Part shown: piece by piece, positions 46,459 through 56,028 of the stretch
How positions within the stretch are numbered: the first letter of the stretch is position 1
Layout: each line of letters begins with the position of its first letter
Assembly (NCBI RefSeq): GCF_000935125.1
Contig: NZ_JRKI01000005.1
Location: forward strand, 1-64,000
DNA: 64,000 nt
From: Streptomyces natalensis ATCC 27448
Lineage (GTDB): Bacteria > Actinomycetota > Actinomycetes > Streptomycetales > Streptomycetaceae
Direction: 5' to 3'
Made by a program: the position numbers and the translations under genes
The notes under the pieces: model-generated
What the model was told of the DNA's origin: nothing
Databases searched by the model: none
Seen by the model: the letters and a program-made list of their open reading frames with translations, nothing else

Positions 46459-47181
46459 TCAGACCCGGCGGCCGCGCCGGGTCAGCCAGAGCGTGCCGGC
46501 CGCCCCGGCCAGCAGAACCGTGCCGCCGAGGGTGCCCAGCGCGATGGCGGAGTCCGCGGGTCCGGTCTGCGGCAGCCGGCCGCCGCCGGAGGCACCGCCG
46601 GCGGCGGTCCCGCCGCTGCTGCCGGAGGCACCTCCCGAGCCGCCGGAGCCCTTGACGTCCAGGGACAGCGAGGGCTTGGGGTGGTTGCTGGGGGTGCAGG
46701 TGGTCGTGGTGCCCAGGGCCTTGATGGTCAGGGTGGAGGCGGTGAAGGTGACCTTGCCGCTCGCCTTAGGGGTGTAGGTACCGCTGAGGTCGCTGATTTT
46801 GATGGGGGTGTTGGCAGGTATCGCCTTGTCGTTCGGCGGCCCGGCGACCGGCACCGTGCCGTTGTCCGCACCGCCCAGCTGGATCAGCGCGCTCGGCTTC
46901 ATGGCGCCCTTGCCCAGTTCGACGGGGCTGGAGGAGACACCCTTCTGGAAGGACATGACGAGCTTGTAGGCACCGCCGCTGGGCGTGCCCTTGATGTCGA
47001 TGGGCGAGACCGCGCCCTTGTTGCCGATCGGCGTCTTGCACTGGTAGTTGACGTCGACGACCTCGGCCTGTGCGGCCGGCGCGGTCAGCAGCACCGCGGT
47101 TCCCGCCGTCATCGCCACGACCGCGGCCAGGGCGGCCGTACGGCGCGGACGCCTGCCGTGTGGTTCACAGAAGCGGGCCAC
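46459..47181 (-). CDS. Sortase-anchored surface protein (LPQTG motif), single beta domain
   Basis: 240 residues. A signal peptide (LAAVVAMTAGTAVLLTAPAAQA) precedes one ~145-residue beta domain with one Cys near each end (VNYQCKTPIG and TTTTCTPSN). A short Gly/Ser linker follows, then LPQTG, a TM and RRGRRV, a complete sorting signal. The domain is the same as domain B of the LAATG protein, down to the CKTPIG entry and LGTTT-CTP exit. The start is GTG 47181, with GGGGAG 8 nt upstream. First gene of the four-gene surface operon (89-bp gap, then two overlaps). Confidence 0.88.
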   Translation of the reverse strand: MARFCEPHGRRPRRTAALAAVVAMTAGTAVLLTAPAAQAEVVDVNYQCKTPIGNKGAVSPIDIKGTPSGGAYKLVMSFQKGVSSSPVELGKGAMKPSALIQLGGADNGTVPVAGPPNDKAIPANTPIKISDLSGTYTPKASGKVTFTASTLTIKALGTTTTCTPSNHPKPSLSLDVKGSGGSGGASGSSGGTAAGGASGGGRLPQTGPADSAIALGTLGGTVLLAGAAGTLWLTRRGRRV

Positions 47182-47395
47182 CTCGATCTCCCCTTCTCCC
47201 GGGTAGCGCACCGCCGGATGTTACTGACGGCACATCAGATTGGCCGTCAAGGTACGCCCGGGGCCTTGCCGAGGGAAGGCACAGCGCAGCCACGATCGGA
47301 GCGGGCGGGCGCATGCAGAGGGGCGAGTTGGGCGGGGAGACGACAAAGCGCGGGCCCGCAGGCCCGCGCTCACCTCGTGACGTTCCGACCGCCCT

Positions 47396-47893
47396 TCAGG
47401 ACGGTGCGGCGAGCTCCGCCCAGACGGTCTTGCCGGCGCCGTCGGAGTTGCGTACCACTCCCCAGTCCAGGCACAGGCGCTGCACGATGAACATGCCGTG
47501 GCCCCCGGGGCGCCCCGGGCGGTGCGGATTGCGCGGTGCGGGCGATCCGGTGCCCAGGTCGCTGACCTCCAGGTGGAGCACCTTGGCGGTGCACCGCAGC
47601 CGCAGCTCCTCCGGCCCCTCGGCGTGCAGACAGGCGTTGGTGACCAGCTCGGAGACGACGAGCAGCACATCCTCGGCCGCGGCACGCTGGTCGGCGTTGG
47701 CGGCCGGCAGCCAGCCCCAGTCGTGCAGGGCCTCCCGGGCGAAGTCACGGCCGCGCGCCACCGCACCTCGGGTGCCCGCCAGGCGCAGCCGGCGGATCTG
47801 GCCTGCCGGCGCGGCGGCCTGGGGGGCGGAGGCGCCCGGGCCGCCCGTCTCCGGGCCAAGATCGCCCGGCGGGTACGGCCGGGTGGTGCTCAT
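47396..47893 (-). CDS. Anti-sigma factor kinase, HATPase_c (ArsI/RsbW type)
   Basis: 165 residues. A flexible ~45-residue N-terminus precedes a GHKL ATPase: N-box VLLVVSELVTNACLHA, Asp-box LEVSDLGTGSP and the G2 loop GGHGMFIV. Together with a STAS protein and a SigB-family sigma factor within 2 kb it forms a partner-switching module. The order and position match the S. coelicolor sigI locus (arsI), recalled from memory. It should hold the sigma factor inactive and phosphorylate the STAS protein. The N-terminal Asn and the glycines needed for ATP binding are present. Confidence 0.87.
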   Translation of the reverse strand: MSTTRPYPPGDLGPETGGPGASAPQAAAPAGQIRRLRLAGTRGAVARGRDFAREALHDWGWLPAANADQRAAAEDVLLVVSELVTNACLHAEGPEELRLRCTAKVLHLEVSDLGTGSPAPRNPHRPGRPGGHGMFIVQRLCLDWGVVRNSDGAGKTVWAELAAPS

Positions 47894-48063
47894 CAGCGCT
47901 TCACCTCACCGATTCGCCTTTTCACGGACAACAGATAACTGACTGGTTACTAACGGATTCAGATGTCTCCTGCCCGACCGGACCGTGAGAACACCCACTT
48001 GTTGGGTACGGAAGTTGTGACACGTACTACGTGCCCGGATTGCAACCATCCGGGCAGCGTCGG

Positions 48064-48432
48064 TCAGTCGGACAGTGCCGCATCGAGGGAGTCATGCACC
48101 GTGAAAACCGCATCCGCGCCAGTGATCTCCAGGACCCGTGCCACCACCGGCTGCATCCCGGCCAGATGGACCCCGCCCCCAGCGGCCTCCGCCTTCAGGC
48201 GGGCGCCGAGCAGCACATTGAGTCCGGTGGAGTCCATGAATTCAAGGGGTGAGCAGTCCACCACCAGGCGTGCATACCCATCGTCGACGCACCCCTCCAG
48301 TGACTCGCGCAACAGATCTGCGGTGTGGTGATCGAGCTCACCGGCGGCAGTCACGACCGCACTGGCGCCGTGATGCCGGATCGCGACCTGCAGCCGGCCA
48401 CGGCTTGCACTGCCGACCGTCCCGCGGTCCAT
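48064..48432 (-). CDS. STAS-domain anti-anti-sigma factor
   Basis: 122 residues, all STAS fold: VVTAAGELDHHTADLL, then ARLVVDCSPLEFMDSTGLNVLLGA with the phosphorylatable Ser of MDSTGL. In the unphosphorylated state such proteins bind the RsbW-like kinase and free the sigma factor. It lies between the kinase gene (170 bp downstream) and the divergent sigma gene. By position it corresponds to prsI of S. coelicolor, from memory. Start ATG 48432. Confidence 0.9.
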   Translation of the reverse strand: MDRGTVGSASRGRLQVAIRHHGASAVVTAAGELDHHTADLLRESLEGCVDDGYARLVVDCSPLEFMDSTGLNVLLGARLKAEAAGGGVHLAGMQPVVARVLEITGADAVFTVHDSLDAALSD

Positions 48433-48691
48433 CCGTGCGCACCCCTTTTGCTGTCTCGGCGTCTGGATTGCTTACGACTGCGCGTGTCGAACACTACGCC
48501 CTCCCTCCGCACAGGGGTAGCCGAACAATCCCCATATAGCACGAGATATGGACAACACGCACTTGCCATCTTCATGCAAAGCCAGGTAGGCGTAGATGGA
48601 CACATTCGAAACGACCGGCTTTGGAGGCGCCGCACACCGCAGCTTCACGTAGAGGCTTCGGCAGCCATATGCCGAGAACGATGGAGGACAC

Positions 48692-49645
48692 ATGTCACCC
48701 CGGCTCGACGAAATGCGCACCGACGACACCCGGCAGCACACCTCGTCGACACCCCAGTCCGACCCGACCGGGCACATCCCGTCCCAGTCGGTGCCTGCCC
48801 CGTCCCTCGCCGCCGAATCCGACCTCGCGGAAATTCCTGAGATCGACGGTCTGCCCGAGATCCCGCCCTTCGACGAGGTGGGCCCGGTGGACGCGCGGGC
48901 ACTGTCCAAGACCCTCTTCGAGCGGCTGGAAACGCTCGAGGAAGGCACCCATGAATTCGCCTACGTCCGTAACACCCTGGTCGAGCTCAATCTCGCCCTG
49001 GTGAAGTTCGCGGCCTCCCGGTTCCGCTCCCGCAGCGAGCCCATGGAGGACATCGTCCAGGTCGGCACGATCGGCCTGATCAAGGCCATAGACCGCTTCG
49101 AGCTGAGCCGCGGCGTGGAGTTCCCGACGTTCGCGATGCCGACCATCGTCGGCGAGATCAAGCGCTTCTTCCGCGACACCAGCTGGTCGGTGCGGGTACC
49201 GAGGCGTCTTCAGGAACTGCGGCTGGATCTGGCCAAGGCCGGCGACGAACTGGCCCAGAAGCTGGACCGCGCCCCCACGGTGAGCGAGCTCGCCGAGCGC
49301 CTCGACATCACCAAGGACGAGGTCGTGGAAGGGATGGCCGCGAGCAACGCCTACACCGCGAGCTCGCTGGACGCCCAGCCCGAGGAGGACGACAGCGAAG
49401 GCGCGCTGGCGGACCGCATCGGCTACGAGGACAACGGCCTCGAAGGCATTGAGTACGTGGAATCGCTCAAGCCGCTGATCGCCGAACTCCCGCCGCGCGA
49501 CCGGAAGATCCTCTCGCTGCGGTTCGTGGCCAACATGACGCAGTCCGAGATCGGCGAGGAGCTGAACATCTCTCAGATGCATGTCTCCCGGCTGCTCTCG
49601 CGCACGCTCGGCCGGCTCCGCAAGGGGCTGATGGTCGAGGAGTGA
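48692..49645 (+). CDS. sigI: SigB/SigF-family RNA polymerase sigma factor (SigI-like)
   Basis: 317 residues with sigma regions 2-4. Region 2 contains MEDIVQVGTIGLIKAIDRFE and FPTFAMPTIVGEIKRFFRD. Region 3 is RRLQELRLDLAKAGDELAQKLDRAPTVSEL in register. Region 4 ends with the helix-turn-helix MTQSEIGEELNISQMHVSRLLSRTLGRLRKGL. There is no region 1.1; instead a ~60-residue acidic, Pro-rich N-terminus. Stress- and development-linked sigma factors of this class are controlled by partner switching, here by the two minus-strand genes next door. The symbol rests on gene order with S. coelicolor SCO3068, so treat it as probable. No SigB-type promoter was found in the 259-bp divergent gap. Confidence 0.9.
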   Translation: MSPRLDEMRTDDTRQHTSSTPQSDPTGHIPSQSVPAPSLAAESDLAEIPEIDGLPEIPPFDEVGPVDARALSKTLFERLETLEEGTHEFAYVRNTLVELNLALVKFAASRFRSRSEPMEDIVQVGTIGLIKAIDRFELSRGVEFPTFAMPTIVGEIKRFFRDTSWSVRVPRRLQELRLDLAKAGDELAQKLDRAPTVSELAERLDITKDEVVEGMAASNAYTASSLDAQPEEDDSEGALADRIGYEDNGLEGIEYVESLKPLIAELPPRDRKILSLRFVANMTQSEIGEELNISQMHVSRLLSRTLGRLRKGLMVEE

Positions 49646-49691
49646 CCCCCGCGGTCGTACCGCCGGTCCGCCAGGGCCGGCCGTCGCCCGC

Positions 49692-49737
49692 GCAGAGGAG
49701 GGCCTGCCCCGGTTTCCCGGGACGGGCCCTCCTCTGC
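49692..49737. terminator. Bidirectional terminator between sigI and hutI
   Basis: Arms 49692-49712 and 49717-49737 pair at 19 of 21 positions with a TTTC loop, a very stable GC hairpin between two convergent genes, 47 nt past the sigma stop and 50 nt past the hutI stop. Confidence 0.85.
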
Positions 49738-49786
49738 TGTGCCTGCCGTGAACCCGGCCTCCGCTGCGGGAGGCTCCCGGGTCCCC

Positions 49787-50986
49787 TCAGACGAGAACTC
49801 CCTTGTGCCACACGGCCGATACGAGCGGTACGCCGGGCCGGTAGGCGAGGTGGACGTGCGAGGGCGCGTCGAGCAGGGCGAGGTCGGCGCGGGCGCCGGG
49901 GGCGATCCGGCCGACGTCGGTGCGGCGCAGCGCGCGGGCGCCCCCTGCGGTGGCGGACCAGACGGCCTCGTCGGGCGTCATCCCCATGTCGCGGACGGCC
50001 AGCGCGATGCAGAACGGCATGGAACTGGTGAAGGACGAGCCGGGGTTGCAGTCGGTGGACAGGGCGACGGTGGCCCCGGCGTCGAGCAGCGGGCGGGCGT
50101 CGGGCCACTTGGCGCGGGTGGAGAACTCGGCGCCCGGCAGGAGCGTGGCGACGGTCTCGGACTGCGCGAGGGCGTCGATGTCGGCGTAGCTGAGGTGGGT
50201 GCAGTGGTCGGCGGAGGCGGCGCCGAGTTCGACGGCGAGCTGGACGCCGGGGCCGGGGCCGAGCTGGTTGGCGTGCACCCGGGGGATCAGGCCCTTGGCC
50301 TGTCCGGCGGTGAGGACGGCGCGGGCCTGGTCGCCGTCGAAGGCGCCCTTCTCGCAGAAGACGTCGATCCAGCGGGCGTGCGGGGCGCAGGCGTCCAGCA
50401 TCGGGCCGGTGACGAGGTCGACATAGCCGGCCGGGTCGTCGGCGTAGTCGGGCGAGACGATGTGCGCGCCGAGGAACGTGACCTCGTCGGTGTGGGCGGC
50501 GGCGATGCGCAGCGCGCGGGCCTCGTCCTCGACGGTCAGGCCGTAGCCGGACTTGGTCTCCTGGGTGGTGGTGCCCTGGCGCAGGCCCTCGGCGAGATAG
50601 CGGGCGACGTTGGTGTGCAGGGCCTCGTCGGTCGCGGCGCGGGTGGCCGCGACGGTGGTGCGGATGCCGCCGGCCGAGTAAGGGCGCCCGGACATACGGG
50701 CGTTGAACTCTGCGGTGCGGTCGCCGGCGAACACGAGGTGGGAGTGGGAGTCGACGAAGCCGGGAATGCCGGCCCGGCCGCCCGCGTCGACGGCATTGTC
50801 AGTGGCGGGTGCTTTGCTGGATTCACCGACCCAGGCGATGCGGTCGCCGTCGATGACGACCGCCGCGTCCTGGATCAGACCGAGGGGGCCTTCACCGAGG
50901 GAGGGGTCGTTGGTGACGAGTTGGCCGATGTGGGTGATGGCGGTGGTCGGGGCGGAGATCGTGGTAGTCGTCGTGTCGGTCGTCAT
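49787..50986 (-). CDS. hutI: Imidazolonepropionase HutI
   Basis: 399 residues of amidohydrolase superfamily. It hydrolyses 4-imidazolone-5-propionate to N-formimino-L-glutamate, the third histidine-degradation step. Metal ligands are visible in [11 protein letters not shown] (HxH), VHANQLG, HCTHLSY and the Asp of STDCNPGS. The Arg/Tyr substrate motif KSGYGLT is intact. It is last in the hutU - M20 - hutF - hutI operon, 17 bp after hutF. GGAG lies 12 nt before the ATG at 50986. Thr-rich residues 2-10 precede the fold. Confidence 0.95.
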   Translation of the reverse strand: MTTDTTTTTISAPTTAITHIGQLVTNDPSLGEGPLGLIQDAAVVIDGDRIAWVGESSKAPATDNAVDAGGRAGIPGFVDSHSHLVFAGDRTAEFNARMSGRPYSAGGIRTTVAATRAATDEALHTNVARYLAEGLRQGTTTQETKSGYGLTVEDEARALRIAAAHTDEVTFLGAHIVSPDYADDPAGYVDLVTGPMLDACAPHARWIDVFCEKGAFDGDQARAVLTAGQAKGLIPRVHANQLGPGPGVQLAVELGAASADHCTHLSYADIDALAQSETVATLLPGAEFSTRAKWPDARPLLDAGATVALSTDCNPGSSFTSSMPFCIALAVRDMGMTPDEAVWSATAGGARALRRTDVGRIAPGARADLALLDAPSHVHLAYRPGVPLVSAVWHKGVLV

Positions 50987-51003
50987 CGCGGGGGTGTTCT
51001 CCT

Positions 51004-52356
51004 TCAGCCGCCTACGGCGGCGATGGACTCTGCGAGTGCTGTGGGCACGTCGGGGACAAGGGTGTGCGCACCGTCCCGGACGATCTGTCGGCCGCCCACG
51101 ACCGTGTGCCGCACATCCGCCGCGGAGGCGGCGAATACGGCCGTCTCGGCGCCCAGGCGGGGCGGCGGTCCTGCGGTGCGTACGGAGTCCAGCGCGACGG
51201 TCGTGAGGTCGGCGAGCGCGCCGGTCTCGATGGCGCCGGCGTCGTCCCAGCCCAGCGCGGTGTGACCGTCGGCGGTCGCGGCGCGCAGCAGGGCGGCGGC
51301 CGTCCAGTGCCCGCGGGTGCGGGTGCGCAGCCGCTCGTCCAGCTCCATGGCGCGGGCCTCTTCGAGCAGGTCGATGACGGCGTGACTGTCGCTGCCCAGG
51401 GACAACGGACTGCCCGCTTCCTGGACTTGGCGGGCCGGGCCGATGCCGTCGGCGAGGTCGCGCTCGGTGGTGGGGCACATGCACACGCCCGTGCGGGTGC
51501 CGCCGAGCAGGCCGATGTCCTCGGGAGTGAGGTGGGTGGCGTGGACGGCGGTGGTGCGCGGGCCCAGCACACCGTGGTCGGCGAGCAGCCCGGTGGGGGT
51601 GCGGCCGTGTGCGTCGTGGCAGGCGTCGTTCTCGGCGGTCTGCTCGGACAGATGGAGGTGCAGCGGGGCCTGCCGCTGCCGGGCCCAGTCGGCGACGATG
51701 CTCAGCTGATCGGCCGGGACGGCGCGTACGGAGTGGATGGCGGCGCCGATCCGGGCATGCCCGCGACCGTCCTTGAGGGCGTCGGCGCGCTGCGCCCAGG
51801 CGTCGGCGGTGCCGTCGGAGAAGCGCAGCTGGTGGTGGTTGGGCGGGGTGCCGAAGCCGGCGGAGAGATAGGCGGTGTCGAGGAGGGTGATGCGGATCCC
51901 GGCGTCGGCGGCGGCCGCGATCAGGGCCTCGCCCATGGCGTTGGGGTCGTTGTAGCGGGTGCCGCCGGGCGCGTGGTGGAGGTAGTGGAACTCGCCGACG
52001 CACGTGATACCGGCGAGTGCCATCTCGGCGTAGACGGCGCGGGCGAGGGCGTAGTAGCTGTCCGGGGTGAGCCGGTCGGCGACGCTGTACATCACCTCGC
52101 GCCAGGTCCAGAACGTGCCGGAGCCGACCTGGACGGTGCCGCGCAGCGCGCGGTGGAAGGCATGGCTGTGGGCGTTGGCGAGGCCGGGGATCGTCAGGCC
52201 GCGCAGCGCCACGGCGCCGGGCGGCGGGGTCGCGGCCCCGGTCCGTACGGCCGAGATCCGCCCGTCCGCCACCTCCACGGCGACGCCGGGCTCCACATGG
52301 GTGCCCAGCCAGGCGTGTTCGAGCCAGTATGTGACCGGTGCCGTGGGCGCTGTCAT
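51004..52356 (-). CDS. hutF: Formimidoylglutamate deiminase HutF
   Basis: 450 residues of amidohydrolase superfamily. It deiminates N-formimino-L-glutamate to N-formyl-L-glutamate plus ammonia. Motifs: [13 protein letters not shown] with the Hx[18 protein letters not shown], and the Asp in LGSDSHAV. Its presence means the five-step Hut route with N-formylglutamate, so a deformylase is needed. The ATG at 52356 overlaps the stop of the M20 gene (ATGA); a GTG two codons upstream is possible. Confidence 0.94.
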   Translation of the reverse strand: MTAPTAPVTYWLEHAWLGTHVEPGVAVEVADGRISAVRTGAATPPPGAVALRGLTIPGLANAHSHAFHRALRGTVQVGSGTFWTWREVMYSVADRLTPDSYYALARAVYAEMALAGITCVGEFHYLHHAPGGTRYNDPNAMGEALIAAAADAGIRITLLDTAYLSAGFGTPPNHHQLRFSDGTADAWAQRADALKDGRGHARIGAAIHSVRAVPADQLSIVADWARQRQAPLHLHLSEQTAENDACHDAHGRTPTGLLADHGVLGPRTTAVHATHLTPEDIGLLGGTRTGVCMCPTTERDLADGIGPARQVQEAGSPLSLGSDSHAVIDLLEEARAMELDERLRTRTRGHWTAAALLRAATADGHTALGWDDAGAIETGALADLTTVALDSVRTAGPPPRLGAETAVFAASAADVRHTVVGGRQIVRDGAHTLVPDVPTALAESIAAVGG

Positions 52357-53591
52357 CGGCACGCCAGTCCCTCCAGTACGTCGGCGAGTGCGGTGACCCC
52401 GGCGATGCAGTCGTCCTCGGTGGCCGTTTCGGCGGGCGAGTGCGAGACGCCGGTGGGGTTGCGGACGAACAGCATGGCGGTGGGGACGGTTCCGGACAAA
52501 ATACCGGCATCGTGTCCCGCGCCGGTGCCCAGGACGGGCATCGGACGGTCCGCCGTCTTGCCGAGGATCGCCGCCAGTTCGTCGCGCAGGGCGTGCTGGA
52601 ACTCCACGACGGGGGTGAAGGATTCGCGGACGATGCTCAGGTCGATTCCGTCGCGTTCGGCGCGCTCGGCGGCCGCCCGCTCGATCCCGTCGATGACGGT
52701 GTCCAGGGTGTCCTGGTCGGCGGCGCGGGAGTCCAGCCAGCCGCTGACCAGCGAGGGGATCGCATTGACGCCGTTCGGCTGCACGCTGATCTTCCCGAAG
52801 GTGGCCAGGGCGCCGGCGAGGCGGGCCTGCTCACGGGCGGCGAGGACGATCGCCGCGTAGGTGAGCATCGGGTCGCGGCGGTCCTCCAGGCGGGTGGTGC
52901 CGGCATGGTTGGCCTCGCCGCGGAAGTCGAAGCGCCAGCGGCCGTGCGGCCAGATGGCGGAGGCGATGCCGACCGGGTCGCCGGTCAGGTCCAGGGCGCG
53001 GCCCTGCTCGACGTGGAGTTCGACGAAAGCGCCGATCCTGGCGAGCCGTTCGGGGTCGGGGCCGAGGGCCTCCGGGTCGTATCCGGCGCGCTCCATGGCC
53101 TGCGGGAGGGTGATGCCGTCGCCGTCGCACAGGCGGTGCGCGGCCTCGGTGGTCAGCGCTCCGGCGGCGAGCCGGGAGCCGACGCAGGCGAGGCCGAAGC
53201 GTGCGCCCTCCTCGTCGCCGAAGTTGACGATCGCCAGCGGTTTGGCGAATTCCGCTCCCCTCCCGCGGAGTTCGTCCAGCGCGGCGAAGGAGGAGACGAC
53301 GCCCAGGGGGCCGTCGAAGGCACCGCCGTCCGGTACGGAGTCCAGGTGGGAGCCGGTGACGACGGCGTCGCCGGGGGCGACGTCCTCGTATGTGGTGGCT
53401 CCGAGCCAGGCCCACTGGTTGCCGTTGCGGTCGAGTTCGTAGTGGAGTCCGCGGGCCTGCGCCTGGGCCTGGAACCAGGCGCGGCAGTCGGCGTCGGCGC
53501 CGGTCCAGGCGTAGCGGCGGTAGCCCCCGGAGGAGGAGTCGCGCCCGACCGGCCGCAACTCCTCCCACATCTCGTGGAACGAGGCGGTCAC
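52353..53591 (-). CDS. M20-family amidohydrolase (allantoate amidohydrolase-like) in the hut operon
   Basis: 412 residues of the M20/allantoate amidohydrolase-hydantoinase family. Di-metal ligands are seen in [32 protein letters not shown] and GAGHDAGIL; the dimer-interface His is in [10 protein letters not shown]. Family members remove carbamoyl, formyl or formimino groups from amino-acid nitrogen. It is translationally coupled to hutU upstream (GTGA) and hutF downstream (ATGA). No canonical HutG is present, so the likely job is N-formyl-L-glutamate hydrolysis as the last Hut step. This is inference from context. The usual annotation would be allantoate amidohydrolase. Confidence 0.88.
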   Translation of the reverse strand: MTASFHEMWEELRPVGRDSSSGGYRRYAWTGADADCRAWFQAQAQARGLHYELDRNGNQWAWLGATTYEDVAPGDAVVTGSHLDSVPDGGAFDGPLGVVSSFAALDELRGRGAEFAKPLAIVNFGDEEGARFGLACVGSRLAAGALTTEAAHRLCDGDGITLPQAMERAGYDPEALGPDPERLARIGAFVELHVEQGRALDLTGDPVGIASAIWPHGRWRFDFRGEANHAGTTRLEDRRDPMLTYAAIVLAAREQARLAGALATFGKISVQPNGVNAIPSLVSGWLDSRAADQDTLDTVIDGIERAAAERAERDGIDLSIVRESFTPVVEFQHALRDELAAILGKTADRPMPVLGTGAGHDAGILSGTVPTAMLFVRNPTGVSHSPAETATEDDCIAGVTALADVLEGLACR

Positions 53592-55252
53592 GCGCCCTCG
53601 CCCTCGCGCATCGGGATACGGACTCCGCGCTCGGCGGCCACCTCGTCGGCGCGCTCGTAGCCCGCGTCGACGTGGCGGATGACGCCCATGCCGGGGTCGT
53701 TGGTCAGCACCCGGCGGATCTTCTCCCCGGCCAGCGGGGTGCCGTCGGCGACCGTGACCTGTCCGGCGTGGATCGAGCGGCCCATGCCGACGCCGCCGCC
53801 GTGGTGCAGCGAGACCCAGGAGGCGCCGGAGGCGACGTTGACCATGGCGTTGAGCAGCGGCCAGTCGGCGATCGCGTCCGAGCCGTCCTTCATGGCTTCG
53901 GTCTCGCGGTACGGCGAGGCGACCGAGCCGCAGTCGAGGTGGTCGCGGCCGATGGCCAGCGGGGCTTGGAGCGTGCCGTCGGCAACCATCTCGTTGAACC
54001 GCTCGCCGGCCTTGTCGCGCTCGCCGTAGCCGAGCCAGCAGATCCGGGCGGGCAGGCCCTGGAAGTGGACCCGCTCCCCGGCCAGCTTGATCCAGCGGGC
54101 CAGCGACTCGTTCTCCGGGAAGAGGTCCAGGATCGCCTTGTCGGTCGCGGCGATATCGCGGGCGTCGCCGGACAGCGCGGCCCAGCGGAAGGGCCCCTTG
54201 CCCTCGGCGAACAGCGGACGGATGTAGGCGGGCACGAAGCCTGGGAAGGCGAACGCCCGCTGGTATCCGGCGAGTTGGGCCTCCCCACGGATGGAGTTGC
54301 CGTAGTCGAAGACCTCGGCGCCGGCGTCCATGAAGCCGACCATGGCCTCGACGTGCCGGGCCATCGACTCACGCGCCCGCTGGGTGAAGTCGGCGGGCTT
54401 CTCGGCGGCGTAGGCGGCCATATCGGCGAAGTCGATGCCGATCGGCAGGTACGACAGGGGGTCGTGGGCGCTGGTCTGGTCGGTGACGATGTCGATCGGC
54501 GCACCGTCGGCGAGCATCTGCGGCAGCAGCTCCGCGGCGTTGCCGAGCAGGCCGATGGACAGCGGTTTGCGCTGGTCACGGGCCTCGACGGCGAGCTGGA
54601 GGGCGTGCTGGAGGCTGTCGGCCCGTACATCCAGGTAGCGGTGTTCGATGCGCCGCTCGATGGCGCGGGGGTCGCAGTCGATGCAGATCGCGACGCCGTC
54701 GTTCATGGTGACGGCGAGCGGCTGGGCGCCGCCCATGCCGCCGAGGCCGGCGGTGAGGGTGATCGTCCCGGCGAGCGTGCCGCCGAACTTCTTGGCCGCG
54801 ACGGCGGCGAAGGTCTCGTACGTGCCCTGAAGGATGCCCTGGGTGCCGATGTAGATCCACGAACCGGCGGTCATCTGGCCGTACATGGTCAGGCCGAGGG
54901 CCTCCAGGCGGCGGAACTCCTCCCAGTTGGCCCAGTCGCCGACGAGGTTGGAGTTGGCGATCAGCACCCGCGGCGCCCATTCGTGGGTCTGCATGACGCC
55001 GACGGGCCTGCCGGACTGGACGAGCATCGTCTCGTCCTGCTTGAGGGTGGTGAGGGTGCGCACCATCGCGTCGAAGGAGCGCCAGTCGCGGGCGGCCTTG
55101 CCGGTGCCGCCGTAGACGACGAGCTTGTCCGGGTGTTCGGCCACCTCCGGATCGAGGTTGTTCTGCAGCATGCGCAGCGCGGCTTCCTGCTGCCATCCCC
55201 GAGCGCTGAGCTCCGTACCGCGCGGTGCCCGCACGGGTCGCGGTCCCGACAT
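53588..55252 (-). CDS. hutU: Urocanate hydratase HutU
   Basis: 554 residues, full length. It converts urocanate to 4-imidazolone-5-propionate with tightly bound NAD+. Family landmarks: [53 protein letters not shown] with the NAD-binding glycines, and [13 protein letters not shown]; the conserved Cys lies in [23 protein letters not shown] lies 9 nt before the ATG. First gene of the hut operon with its own promoter. No histidine ammonia-lyase is in the operon; only a degraded relative remains near 61.3 kb. Confidence 0.97.
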   Translation of the reverse strand: MSGPRPVRAPRGTELSARGWQQEAALRMLQNNLDPEVAEHPDKLVVYGGTGKAARDWRSFDAMVRTLTTLKQDETMLVQSGRPVGVMQTHEWAPRVLIANSNLVGDWANWEEFRRLEALGLTMYGQMTAGSWIYIGTQGILQGTYETFAAVAAKKFGGTLAGTITLTAGLGGMGGAQPLAVTMNDGVAICIDCDPRAIERRIEHRYLDVRADSLQHALQLAVEARDQRKPLSIGLLGNAAELLPQMLADGAPIDIVTDQTSAHDPLSYLPIGIDFADMAAYAAEKPADFTQRARESMARHVEAMVGFMDAGAEVFDYGNSIRGEAQLAGYQRAFAFPGFVPAYIRPLFAEGKGPFRWAALSGDARDIAATDKAILDLFPENESLARWIKLAGERVHFQGLPARICWLGYGERDKAGERFNEMVADGTLQAPLAIGRDHLDCGSVASPYRETEAMKDGSDAIADWPLLNAMVNVASGASWVSLHHGGGVGMGRSIHAGQVTVADGTPLAGEKIRRVLTNDPGMGVIRHVDAGYERADEVAAERGVRIPMREGEGA

Positions 55253-55293
55253 GGGCCGTGCCTCCCTGACGTCGTATGGATTGAGCTATTCAC

Positions 55294-55323
55294 ATACTGG
55301 AGCCACTGAATACGACTAGTCAA
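55294..55323 (-). promoter_or_regulatory. Probable hutU promoter
   Basis: Minus-strand -35 TTGACT (55323-55318) and -10 CAGTAT (55299-55294) with an 18-bp spacer, about 42 nt ahead of the hutU start. A TATTCA/TGAATA inverted repeat spans the -10 to spacer region and could bind a hut regulator. Confidence 0.5.
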
Positions 55324-55394
55324 CAGACCGCGGGGCGACATCCACCGCGGGCCGCCGGAACCGGCCATACGGGCGCCGCTCGGCACCGCGGGTT

Positions 55395-55446
55395 TTTACT
55401 TGCCCGCCAGGAAAGTCTGCGGTAACTTTCCTGACAGGCAAGTAAA
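55395..55446. promoter_or_regulatory. Two near-identical 19-bp operators covering the promoter of the ABC operon
   Basis: Site 1 (55398-55416) and site 2 (55425-55443) are inverted copies of each other (20 of 22 positions over the wider arms). Each is itself an imperfect palindrome of the form ACTT(G/T)CC-n5-GG(A/C)AAGT. A promoter fits exactly on them: -35 TTGCCC at 55400-55405, 17 bp, -10 TAACTT at 55423-55428. A repressor binding here would block transcription. The winged-helix gene at 56025 is the natural candidate. Confidence 0.65.
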
Positions 55447-55521
55447 CGGGGATCAGAACGCTCCGGAGCCCGGCCGCCGTCTGCGCGCCGCGCCCGGAAC
55501 CGCCTTGGGGAGGCGATGACC

Positions 55522-56028
55522 ATGAACACGACGGTGAATGCCGAGCAGGCCTGGCAGGATCTGCAACGCATCCGGGTCCCGCAGGAGCGGGTCTACGACG
55601 AGGTCGAGAAATGCGCAGCCGGCGACCCCAGGGCGACCTACGCCACGGCGGGGATCATGTGGCTCTTCCTGGCCGGCATGGGGCTCGATCTGCCGAAATG
55701 GGGCGTGTGGCTGATGCTCGCCGCCTATGTCGGTGTACTGAGCTCGCTCGCCGTCCACTACAGCCGCCGGAGCCGGATGCGCCTGCACCGCTCGCGCTAC
55801 AGCTGGCGGTCGGCCGCCAGCATGGCCGGCGGAGCGGCGGTCTCCGGCGGGACGATCCTGCTGTCCGGCCGTCTGGTCGAGTCGCTGGCACTGCCGTTCG
55901 GCAGCCTGATCACCGCCACCGTTTCGGTGCTGGCGTTCCTGCTGTTCGTCGGCCCGGCGAACCGCTGGGCGGTCGCGCCACTGCGCGACCGCAGCACAAG
56001 AGCCCCCTCCGAAAGGGCGATCCGATGA
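55522..56028 (+). CDS. Small membrane protein heading an ABC-exporter operon, unknown function
   Basis: 168 residues. A soluble N-terminal helix (NAEQAWQDLQRIRVPQERVYDEVEK in register) precedes about four TM segments (GIMWLFLAGMGL, GVWLMLAAYVGVLSSLAV, then two after residue 95) with a basic loop HYSRRSRMRLHRSRYSW. I recognise no named family; similar proteins sit next to MarR/ABC genes in streptomycetes. ATG 55522 has GGGGAGG 8 nt upstream, which is better than ATG 55516. The stop overlaps the next ATG. It is controlled by the double operator just upstream. Confidence 0.8.
   Translation: MNTTVNAEQAWQDLQRIRVPQERVYDEVEKCAAGDPRATYATAGIMWLFLAGMGLDLPKWGVWLMLAAYVGVLSSLAVHYSRRSRMRLHRSRYSWRSAASMAGGAAVSGGTILLSGRLVESLALPFGSLITATVSVLAFLLFVGPANRWAVAPLRDRSTRAPSERAIR

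Noticed and set aside
48433..48691. SigB-type promoter (GTTT-n14-16-GGGTAT) for autoregulation of sigI
   Set aside because: A GGGGTAG occurs near 48516 but no matching upstream element lies at the right distance.
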